From an uncultured Oscillospiraceae bacterium (lineage in GTDB: Bacteria > Bacillota > Clostridia > Oscillospirales > Ruminococcaceae): 6,670 bases of DNA. A program made the position numbers and the translations under genes. Location: the NCBI GenBank assembly GCA_900556255.1, contig USNZ01000071.1, forward strand, positions 1-6,670, given 5' to 3'. The notes under the pieces were generated by a model. It did no database searches, was not told the DNA's origin, and was given only the letters and a program-made list of their open reading frames with translations. Positions 1-5,117 of the stretch are shown here, one piece after another; position 1 is the stretch's first letter; each line of letters begins with the position of its first letter.

Positions 1-253
1 CGGGGGCACTGTACCACTGTTCGGCCAGCGTGGCGTCCTGCTCGGACATAAGCAGCTCCAGTGCCTGCAGGGTCGTGTCGCGGACGGTATCGGGCACAGG
101 GCTTTCAATGCCGCCCTGCTGGATGCCGGTATCCACGATTTTGCTGGTATAATCGGGCAGGCTCAAATCGCAGTAGGCTTGCGCGAACAGCAGTGCCACC
201 ACGGCGATACACGCCGCCCAGTGCCGCCCCAGCTGCTTAAAAATCTGTATCAT
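1..253 (-). CDS. ABC exporter, fused permease/ATPase type (N-terminal part only)
   Basis: Eighty-four codons are visible before the gene leaves the window. The protein begins MIQIFKQLGRHW, followed by a hydrophobic first membrane segment (about residues 12-27) and then the stretch LSLPDYTSKIVDTGIQQGGI (31-50). That stretch is typical of the start of Firmicutes multidrug-type ABC half-transporters, where the first transmembrane helix leads into an extracellular loop. The start at 253 is supported by an AGGAGG ribosome site 8 bases upstream. The start lies inside the end of the MarR gene (17-base overlap), so the two are probably translationally coupled. Known family members have six membrane helices and a C-terminal ATPase, and a second half-transporter gene often follows. 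Neither can be seen here, and the substrate cannot be inferred beyond probable export. Confidence 0.8.
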   Translation of the reverse strand, partial: MIQIFKQLGRHWAACIAVVALLFAQAYCDLSLPDYTSKIVDTGIQQGGIESPVPDTVRDTTLQALELLMSEQDATLAEQWYSAP

Positions 254-749
254 AGGGGGTTCCTCCTGTTTTCAGGTTTTGTTCCAGTGCTTTGTTCTCC
301 GCCTCGATGGCAGCGAGAAAAACATCCTTCACAGCCAACATGCGGGTTAGATCATCGGGGGAAATACGCTCGATAATACGGGAAATATAGTCGTTCAGAG
401 CTTGCTCACCCGCAAGGCGGGCAGCCTCACCTTCCGGCGTGATGTACACCAGCGTTTTGCGGCGGTCATTGGGGTCAGTCTCGCGCCGAATGTGGCCGTC
501 CTGCTCAAGATACCGCAGCCCGCGCGAAACGGCGGGCATGGATTGCTGCAGGTTTTTGGCCAGTTCGGACACATAGATGCTGCCGTTGTGGCCGTGCTGT
601 TCAATCATCGTGTGCAGATGTTCCAGCATGCCCAGACGGCATTTTGGCTGGCTGGCCAGTGCAGCGCGCATACCGCGCTTACCCAGTAGGTTGACATGGG
701 CGAGGAACTGCACCAGGCCCGCCAGCTCGTTGTTGCGGTCGTTTGCCAT
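237..749 (-). CDS. MarR-family transcriptional repressor
   Basis: This 170-residue protein has the usual MarR length. A central winged helix-turn-helix spans about residues 57-106: YVSELAKNLQQSMPAVSRGL (59-78) is the helix-turn-helix, and D92-P-N-D-R-R-K followed by LVYITPEG is the wing with the family's D-x-R signature. Flanking helices (10-50 and 107-157) would form the dimer interface. The ATG at 749 has a GAGGTG ribosome site 4-6 bases upstream. Its end overlaps the ABC exporter start by 17 bases, the usual arrangement of a local repressor with the pump it controls. An inverted repeat over the predicted promoter (783-800) is the likely operator. The inducing ligand is unknown. C37 and the histidines near 44-54 do not form a recognisable redox or metal site. 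Confidence 0.93.
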   Translation of the reverse strand: MANDRNNELAGLVQFLAHVNLLGKRGMRAALASQPKCRLGMLEHLHTMIEQHGHNGSIYVSELAKNLQQSMPAVSRGLRYLEQDGHIRRETDPNDRRKTLVYITPEGEAARLAGEQALNDYISRIIERISPDDLTRMLAVKDVFLAAIEAENKALEQNLKTGGTPYDTDF

Positions 750-753
750 AATA

Positions 754-759
754 CACCTC
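754..759 (-). promoter_or_regulatory. Ribosome binding site of the MarR gene
   Basis: On the minus strand GAGGTG precedes the ATG at 749. It supports this start over internal ATGs such as the codon for residue 27. Confidence 0.6.
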
Positions 760-782
760 GAAAATAGTTATCAACTGTTAAA

Positions 783-800
783 TATTATCATGCGATAATA
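783..800. promoter_or_regulatory. Probable MarR operator (inverted repeat)
   Basis: TATTATC (783-789), ATGC, GATAATA (794-800) is a perfect 7+4+7 inverted repeat. It covers the -10 box and the predicted transcription start of the MarR gene, the usual place for an autorepressor site. A further copy of TTATCA at 768-773 repeats the half-site TTATCA at 785-790 at a 17-base interval and could be a second contact. That MarR is the binder is inferred from position. Confidence 0.6.
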
Positions 801-826
801 ATATACCCCCTTGTAGAAAATTACAA
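798..826 (-). promoter_or_regulatory. Predicted promoter of the MarR-ABC exporter operon
   Basis: On the minus strand TTGTAA (826-821) and TATTAT (803-798) are separated by exactly 17 bases. Each box resembles the sigma-A consensus (TTGACA, TATAAT). Transcription would start near 791 and give a leader of about 40 bases. The -35 box lies within the terminator hairpin of the upstream glycosidase gene. Confidence 0.55.
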
Positions 827-832
827 GGGGGT
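805..832 (-). terminator. Terminator hairpin of the GH3 glycosidase gene
   Basis: ACCCCCTTGTA (805-815) and TACAAGGGGGT (822-832) form an 11-bp perfect stem with a 6-base loop. It lies 44 bases past the glycosidase stop. On the minus strand the stem is followed by TATATTATTA, a T-rich but interrupted tract, so termination may be leaky and allow some readthrough into the MarR operon. No T run follows on the plus strand. Confidence 0.65.
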
Positions 833-875
833 GCGATGTGTATTCAGAAATTATTTACAAAGCAAAGAGGCTCCG

Positions 876-2018
876 TCATGACGGTTGCGCAAAAACGGCC
901 TTGTACCGCAAAATTTTGTCAACACTCCGATCCAGCCGTTCCTCAGAGATGGTGCCGTCCTTTACCGCCTGCAAAACAGCGTCATAGGCCTCGGGCAGGC
1001 TGTTGGGCATCAGCAGCATATCACAGCCGGCTTGAATGGCCAGTACAGCAGCCTCTGCGGGGGTGTAGGCATCGGCAATGGCATCCATGGCAAGAGAATC
1101 TGTGACGATGAGGGTGTTCTCGGCATCGGGAATCAAGCCTACCAATGTGGGGGAAAGAGTCGCAGGGGTCATATCGCCGGTGACATCAGGGGCGGCGATG
1201 TGCCCGACCATGACGGCATGCAGACCGGTGTCTGCCGCAAAGGGCAAAAATTCGCAGTTTTGCAGATCCGCCAATGTTTTGTGGGTGACGGCAAGGGCGG
1301 TGTGGCTGTCCTCGTTGGTGTCGCCGTGACCGGGAAAATGCTTTAAGGTGGGCAGGATGCCGCTTTCCCGAAAGCCCTGCGCCGCATCGGCCACCATGAC
1401 GGCGGCGGTTTCGGCATCGGAGGAAAACGCTCGGTCACCGATGACGGGGTTGTTTGGGTTTGTGTTTACGTCGGCAACAGGGGCAAAGTCCATGTTGAAA
1501 CCGTATTGCCTGAGATAGCGGCCGATATCCTGCCCCATGGCGTGGGCGTCGGTGACGGTGCCGTTTTTGTATTGCGGCAGGTCAAAGGCGTTGTGGTTGG
1601 CCAAGCGGGACACACGGCCGCCCTCCTCGTCCACGGTGATAAACAGGGGCGTCTTGACAGCGGCCTGCAGATCCTCGTTAAAGTGTGTGATTTGTTCGGG
1701 GTCGGTAATGTTTTTACCAAACTGGCAGATACCGCCCACAGGGTATGTGTCGAGCGTTTCGCGCATCGCATCGGTCAGTTCGGTCACGCCGTCCGCCTTG
1801 GCATCGTTGATGGTTTGCTGCGTAAGGGTCAGATCCAGTGCGTCAGGGCGCACAATAAAAAGCTGACCGACCTTTTCTTCGGTTGTCAGTAGGGTGCCCT
1901 GTGTCGGTTCTGCCGTGGATGTCGGTGTCGCAGACGGCTGCGAGGCGGCGCTTTGCGGTGTTGCCGCACAAGCGCAAAGTGCGGCAGCAAGCAGAACGAC
2001 AGGGAAAAAGCGTTTCAT
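876..2018 (-). CDS. nagZ: Glycoside hydrolase family 3 beta-N-acetylhexosaminidase, NagZ-like lipoprotein
   Basis: This 380-residue protein probably removes terminal N-acetylglucosamine from peptidoglycan fragments or other glycans outside the cell. MKRFFPVVLLAAALCAC is a lipoprotein signal: positive start, hydrophobic core, lipobox L-C-A-C with C17 as the lipidated residue. A Ser/Thr/Pro/Ala-rich linker follows (about 18-45), then a single GH3 TIM barrel (46-376). ITVDEEGGRVSR (127-138) is a conserved GH3 segment. KHFPGHG (226-232) with D237-S-H239 is the NagZ-clade motif that carries the Asp-His acid/base pair. D307 in IVTDSLAMDAI is the expected nucleophile. The length fits a one-domain NagZ; the C-terminal domain of the longer Bacillus enzyme is absent. 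An AGGGGGC ribosome site precedes the ATG at 2018. It has its own promoter and terminator and no evident link to thiamine. The exact substrate is inferred from the clade; related GH3 enzymes with phosphorylase activity use the same His/Asp motif. Confidence 0.9.
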   Translation of the reverse strand: MKRFFPVVLLAAALCACAATPQSAASQPSATPTSTAEPTQGTLLTTEEKVGQLFIVRPDALDLTLTQQTINDAKADGVTELTDAMRETLDTYPVGGICQFGKNITDPEQITHFNEDLQAAVKTPLFITVDEEGGRVSRLANHNAFDLPQYKNGTVTDAHAMGQDIGRYLRQYGFNMDFAPVADVNTNPNNPVIGDRAFSSDAETAAVMVADAAQGFRESGILPTLKHFPGHGDTNEDSHTALAVTHKTLADLQNCEFLPFAADTGLHAVMVGHIAAPDVTGDMTPATLSPTLVGLIPDAENTLIVTDSLAMDAIADAYTPAEAAVLAIQAGCDMLLMPNSLPEAYDAVLQAVKDGTISEERLDRSVDKILRYKAVFAQPS

Positions 2019-2054
2019 AAGACAAGCCCCCTAAATAGCTATCGAACTAAATAA

Positions 2055-2083
2055 ATAATATCGTTTTAGTATGAAATTGTCAA
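2055..2083 (-). promoter_or_regulatory. Promoter of the GH3 glycosidase gene
   Basis: On the minus strand a consensus TTGACA (2083-2078) and TATTAT (2060-2055) are spaced by 17 bases. The predicted start is near 2048 and the leader about 30 bases. The -35 box sits in the 11-base sequence AATTGACAATT, which recurs in the divergent promoter. Confidence 0.75.
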
Positions 2084-2089
2084 TTGACC

Positions 2090-2100
2090 TGCCGCCGGCA
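2090..2100. promoter_or_regulatory. GC-rich palindrome between divergent promoters
   Basis: TGCCG-C-CGGCA is a perfect palindrome centred on 2095, in the short GC-rich island between the two AT-rich promoters. A further TGCCG half lies at 2107-2111. The centre is about 47 bases upstream of the predicted glycosidase start and about 66 upstream of the riboswitch transcript start, distances that fit a regulator site. It may be chance in GC-rich DNA. Confidence 0.3.
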
Positions 2101-2125
2101 CATCTCTGCCGCGCGCAAATAGAAA

Positions 2126-2154
2126 TTGACAATTCCGCAAAACTGCGGTATCAT
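2126..2154 (+). promoter_or_regulatory. Promoter of the TPP riboswitch-ykoFEDC operon
   Basis: A consensus TTGACA (2126-2131) and TATCAT (2149-2154) are spaced by 17 bases, placing the start near 2161, about 13 bases before the aptamer's closing stem. The spacer contains CCGCA-AAAC-TGCGG, a 5-bp inverted repeat that could bind a repressor or be incidental. Confidence 0.75.
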
Positions 2155-2173
2155 AAGCGATGGCAAAAAGAAA

Positions 2174-2257
2174 AATGCTGGAGGGGCCTAGCGCTGAGAG
2201 GGTTCACACCCGACTCCTTGCACCTGATGCGGGTAATACCGACGTAGGGAAAGCATT
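2174..2257 (+). ncRNA. TPP riboswitch aptamer (thi box)
   Basis: The closing stem P1 is AATGCT (2174-2179) with AGCATT (2252-2257). Inside are the thi-box landmarks in the right order: GCTGAGAG (2193-2200), ACCTGATGCGGGTAATACCG (2222-2241) and CGTAGGGA (2243-2250). GGAG (2180-2183) can pair with CTCC (2214-2217) as P2. GGGT/ACCC (2200-2211) would be an extra small hairpin on the pyrimidine-sensing arm. The RNA binds thiamine pyrophosphate. It lies directly ahead of a terminator and the HMP/thiamine transport operon, so high TPP should end transcription early. Confidence 0.97.
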
Positions 2258-2271
2258 GTATAACCGAACTT

Positions 2272-2292
2272 ACCGGGGGCATTGTGCCCGGT
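2272..2292 (+). promoter_or_regulatory. Extra hairpin in the riboswitch expression platform
   Basis: ACCGGGGGCA (2272-2281) and TGCCCGGT (2285-2292) pair with a two-base bulge and a 3-base loop. The hairpin sits between aptamer and terminator and has no T tract. It may bring the antiterminator halves together or act as a pause site. Confidence 0.5.
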
Positions 2293-2298
2293 GTACAG

Positions 2299-2335
2299 GG
2301 ATGCTTTTCCGACGAAAGGCATCCTTTTTGTTTTT
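2299..2335 (+). terminator. Riboswitch-controlled intrinsic terminator
   Basis: GGATGCTTTTC (2299-2309) pairs with GAAAGGCATCC (2314-2324) as an 11-bp stem with one G-T wobble and a CGAC loop. TTTTTGTTTTT follows. It precedes the first gene by about 29 bases. ATGCTTTTCC (2301-2310) in its 5' arm is complementary, with one bulge, to GGAAAGCAT (2248-2256) at the 3' side of the aptamer, which gives a competing antiterminator when TPP is absent. Confidence 0.92.
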
Positions 2336-2363
2336 GCAATAACTTAAAAGAGAGGGTTTGATT

Positions 2364-3008
2364 ATGGAAAAAGAAACCTGCTGCTCCGGCTGCAACCGCC
2401 CTGACCTGCCTTGGGCCGGTCGCGGTACGCAGCTGCCGATTTCCGGCTGCCGGTTCACGCTGTACCCGATGTGTGACAACTTCATCGACATCATCTTGGG
2501 TTCGCTGAAAAAGACCGACACCTCGGCCGTGTGGAGTGAAACCGACGCTCTGTCCACCGTGTATCGCGGCAAGCTGGCGTATGTTGCGGACGCGGTGCAG
2601 GCGCTGTTCTTAAACGCCTACCGCCCCGGTGTGCATATGGCGTTGGAGGGTCAGTTCTCCAAGGGCTGCCCCGGCGATGTCTCCGGCGACAGCGTGCTGA
2701 ACCGTGAGGGCGATGCCCCCAACGCGGCGCTGGTGAAGGACATCCACTTCCCGGTACACTGCAAGCTGGCGCTGTACCCCTTGGGCGATGCCGATTACAT
2801 CGACGAAATCGCCAAGGTCTGGTATATGGCGCAGGACGAGGGGCTGGACCCCAAGACCATCCACTACGCCACCCGCATTGACGGGGACGTACAGGATGTT
2901 TTTGCGTATCTTGTGCGCGTGTGCGAGCTGATGGAGAATGCCCCCAACGTACACCACTATGTCTTACATTTTACGATGAACTGCAATAGCCCGACGGAGG
3001 AAAACTAA
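2364..3008 (+). CDS. ykoF: YkoF-type thiamine/HMP-binding protein
   Basis: This 214-residue soluble protein is the first gene of the riboswitch-controlled operon. It contains two related halves of the YkoF ferredoxin-like fold. The first, about 29-100, starts CRFTLYPMCDNFIDII and ends GVHMALEGQFSKGCPGD. The second, about 130-210, starts VHCKLALYPLGDADYIDEIA and ends HHYVLHFTMNCNSP. B. subtilis YkoF binds thiamine and is proposed to deliver or sense HMP for the YkoEDC transporter. No signal peptide or membrane segment is visible, so it should be cytoplasmic. Cys6, Cys7 and Cys10 form a small cluster (CCSGC) of unknown meaning. The ATG at 2364 is chosen because AGAGAGGG ends 7 bases upstream; an in-frame TTG at 2358 would sit almost on that site. 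The next gene starts 2 bases after the stop, and its ribosome site lies inside this gene's end. Confidence 0.9.
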   Translation: MEKETCCSGCNRPDLPWAGRGTQLPISGCRFTLYPMCDNFIDIILGSLKKTDTSAVWSETDALSTVYRGKLAYVADAVQALFLNAYRPGVHMALEGQFSKGCPGDVSGDSVLNREGDAPNAALVKDIHFPVHCKLALYPLGDADYIDEIAKVWYMAQDEGLDPKTIHYATRIDGDVQDVFAYLVRVCELMENAPNVHHYVLHFTMNCNSPTEEN

Positions 3009-3010
3009 CG

Positions 3011-3610
3011 ATGAATACGAAAAACTGGAAACTGAAAGATGTTCTGCTGATTGCGATCTGCGCCGTTTTGTTCGGCGTGGTTTATCTGGGCTGCACCTAT
3101 GTGGGCGGCATTCTGTACGGCGTACTGACCCCCATGGGCATGGCGTCTTTGGGGTATGAGCCGTTCTACGGCATCTACTTTATGGCTGGTGCTTTCGGCA
3201 TTTACGTTATGCGCAAGCCCGGCACCGGTCTGATTGCCGAGCTGCTCGCCGCCGTGTTGGAATGTCTGTACGGCAACTACTTCGGACCCATTATCATTCT
3301 GTCCGGTCTGGTGCAGGGTCTGGGCTTTGAGCTGATCATCGCCCTGAAGCGCTACAAGAAGTTTGACCGCATGACCATGATGCAGGGCGCCGTTATCTGC
3401 TCTGTGCTGACGATGGGCTACAACCTGATCATCAGCGGTTACAGCAAGATCGCTCTGCCTGTTCTAGCGCTTATGCTGGTCGTTCGCATCATCAGCGCCG
3501 TGATTTTTGACGGTATCGTCACCCCGCTTTTGGCCGATGGTCTGGTCAAGGCCGGTGTGCTGAAGGGCTATGCAGTCGCCCAGAACCAGACTGCCGATCT
3601 GGAGGACTGA
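3011..3610 (+). CDS. ykoE: YkoE, membrane S-like subunit of the HMP ECF-type transporter
   Basis: This 199-residue, strongly hydrophobic protein has about six membrane segments (roughly 10-28, 32-48, 52-68, 73-110 as one or two, 124-143, 147-170). It matches YkoE: WKLKDVLLIAI at the start, GIYFMAGAFGIYVMRKPGTG (54-73), the acidic/Gly stretch AELLAAVLECLYGNYFGP (76-93) and LVQGLGFELIIALKRYKKFD (100-119). YkoE is regarded as the substrate-specific membrane component, working with the YkoD ATPase and YkoC. The substrate is predicted to be hydroxymethylpyrimidine from its recurring thi-box control in Bacillus relatives. GGAGG (2996-3000) lies 10 bases ahead of the ATG. The stop is 4 bases before the next start, and a GGAGG inside this gene's last codons serves the next gene. 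Confidence 0.92.
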   Translation: MNTKNWKLKDVLLIAICAVLFGVVYLGCTYVGGILYGVLTPMGMASLGYEPFYGIYFMAGAFGIYVMRKPGTGLIAELLAAVLECLYGNYFGPIIILSGLVQGLGFELIIALKRYKKFDRMTMMQGAVICSVLTMGYNLIISGYSKIALPVLALMLVVRIISAVIFDGIVTPLLADGLVKAGVLKGYAVAQNQTADLED

Positions 3611-3614
3611 CCCC

Positions 3615-5117
3615 ATGCCTGCCGAAATGGCCCTGCAGCTTCGGGACGTGGTGTTTCGATACCTTGAAAACGGCAAGCGCAACATTCTGGACCACACCGA
3701 CCTCGACGTTGCCGCCGGTACGCTGACGGTCATTATGGGCGGCAGCGGCTGCGGCAAAAGCACCCTGGCCGCGGTGGCGGCAGGGCTGTACCCCGAAAAC
3801 GGCGGCTTTTTGCAAGGCGGCGACATCTGGCTGTTTGGTCATGACCTGAAGAAACTCGACCCCCAAAAGCGCGCGGCGTATCTGACGGTACTGTTCCAAA
3901 ACCCCGACCTGCAATTTTGCATGGACACCCTTCGGGCAGAAATGCGTTTTTGCCTGGAAAATATCTGCGTACCCGCCTGTGAGATGGATAAAAGAATCGA
4001 AACGGCTGCCGCAGAGCTGCAAATTGCCGACCTGCTTGACCGCACACTGACAACCTTGTCGGGCGGTGAAAAGCAGAAGGCTGCGCTGGCGTGCCTGTAT
4101 CTTTTGGAAAGCCGCTGCATCCTGCTGGATGAGTGCTTTGCCAATCTGGACGAAGCCGAAGCAAAACGGCTGCTGCCGATGCTGGTCAAGATGAAGTCGG
4201 AAGGGCGCACCCTGATTGCCATTGACCATAAAGCTGATCTGTGGCTGGACCATGCCGATGAGTTTATCCTGCTGCAGGAGGGCTGCCATGTGGCGGCGCG
4301 CGGCATAAATAAACAAAACATAGCGCAGCATCGTGCGGATTTTGATGCACTGGGGCTGTTTTACCCGTTGGCTTTCGCGCCCTGCCACGCCAAGGGCAAA
4401 GCGGACAATGCGCCTGTTTTGCAGTTTCGCGGTGTCAGCATCCGCAAGGGGCTGCCCCAAAAGCGCAAGTGGAAGCGGGAAGTCTACGACACACCGTTTC
4501 TTTTGCAAAATGCTGACGCGGATTTTCCCGCCGGCGCCATGACCGCGGTGCTGGGTGCCAGCGGCATCGGCAAGACAACGACTTTTTTGTCGGTGTTAAA
4601 GCAGCACCCGTACAGCGGACAAATTCTGCTGCAGGGGCAGGATATCGCCCAAAGCAAGCCGCGTGAGCTGTACCGCAAAATCGGCATCGTGTTCCAGAAC
4701 CCTGCCAACCAGTTTGTGACCCAAAATGTCGAGGACGAGGTCTGCGTCGGGCTGCGGCTCTGGCAGCCTGACCTGCCGGAGGATGTCTGCCGCAGCAAAG
4801 CGGAGGAGCTGCTGGAACTCTACGGTTTGAAACGGCAGCGGAAATATTCGCCGTATATGCTCAGCCAAGGGCAGCAGCGTCGGCTGGCAGTGCTTTCGGT
4901 GCTGGCAGGCGGGCAAAAGCTGCTGCTATTGGACGAGCCGACCTATGGGCAGGACGCAAAATCGGTGGATGCCATTATGGGACACCTGCGCCAAAAGGTA
5001 GAACAGGAGGGACTGACGGTGATTTTTATCACCCACGACAAGGCATTGGCCAAACAGTGGGCAGATAAAATCTATCACCTCGAAAACGCCGCCCTGACAG
5101 AAAGCGAGGAACCGTAA
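3615..5117 (+). CDS. ykoD: YkoD, fused double ATPase of the HMP ECF-type transporter
   Basis: This 500-residue protein has two complete ABC ATPase domains that power the YkoE/YkoC membrane pair. Domain 1: Walker A GGSGCGKST (42-50), Q-loop QNPDLQF (Q95), signature LSGGEKQ (148-154), Walker B CILLDE (168-173), switch His205. Domain 2: Walker A GASGIGKTT (314-322), Q-loop QNPANQF (Q361), signature LSQGQ (416-420), Walker B LLLLDE (436-441), His474. The QNPxxQF Q-loops are typical of ECF-type ATPases. Both Walker B glutamates (E173, E441) are present, so both sites look able to hydrolyse ATP; only the second signature departs from LSGGQ. A less conserved linker lies about 225-268. The ATG at 3615 is chosen because GGAGG at 3601-3605 is correctly spaced. 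An in-frame ATG at 3570 lies inside ykoE with no ribosome site. The stop directly abuts the ykoC start. Confidence 0.94.
   Translation: MPAEMALQLRDVVFRYLENGKRNILDHTDLDVAAGTLTVIMGGSGCGKSTLAAVAAGLYPENGGFLQGGDIWLFGHDLKKLDPQKRAAYLTVLFQNPDLQFCMDTLRAEMRFCLENICVPACEMDKRIETAAAELQIADLLDRTLTTLSGGEKQKAALACLYLLESRCILLDECFANLDEAEAKRLLPMLVKMKSEGRTLIAIDHKADLWLDHADEFILLQEGCHVAARGINKQNIAQHRADFDALGLFYPLAFAPCHAKGKADNAPVLQFRGVSIRKGLPQKRKWKREVYDTPFLLQNADADFPAGAMTAVLGASGIGKTTTFLSVLKQHPYSGQILLQGQDIAQSKPRELYRKIGIVFQNPANQFVTQNVEDEVCVGLRLWQPDLPEDVCRSKAEELLELYGLKRQRKYSPYMLSQGQQRRLAVLSVLAGGQKLLLLDEPTYGQDAKSVDAIMGHLRQKVEQEGLTVIFITHDKALAKQWADKIYHLENAALTESEEP

Noticed and set aside
402..689. Plus-strand frames opposite the MarR gene
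   Set aside because: They are shadows of a clear winged-helix gene and lack ribosome sites.
805..832. Hairpin read as a plus-strand terminator or small RNA end
   Set aside because: No T run follows on the plus strand and no gene precedes it on that strand; it fits the minus-strand glycosidase end.
2160..2342. A 60-codon plus-strand frame covering the TPP riboswitch and terminator
   Set aside because: The sequence is explained by RNA structure; the encoded peptide has no family features and would be read through the aptamer.
3570..3614. Earlier ATG for ykoD at 3570, adding 15 residues
   Set aside because: No ribosome site is present there, and GGAGG at 3601-3605 is correctly spaced for the ATG at 3615.
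3546..4508. A 320-codon open frame on the minus strand inside ykoD
   Set aside because: It is antisense to a gene with complete Walker and signature motifs, has no ribosome site or recognisable domain, and its composition reflects the GC-rich third positions of ykoD.
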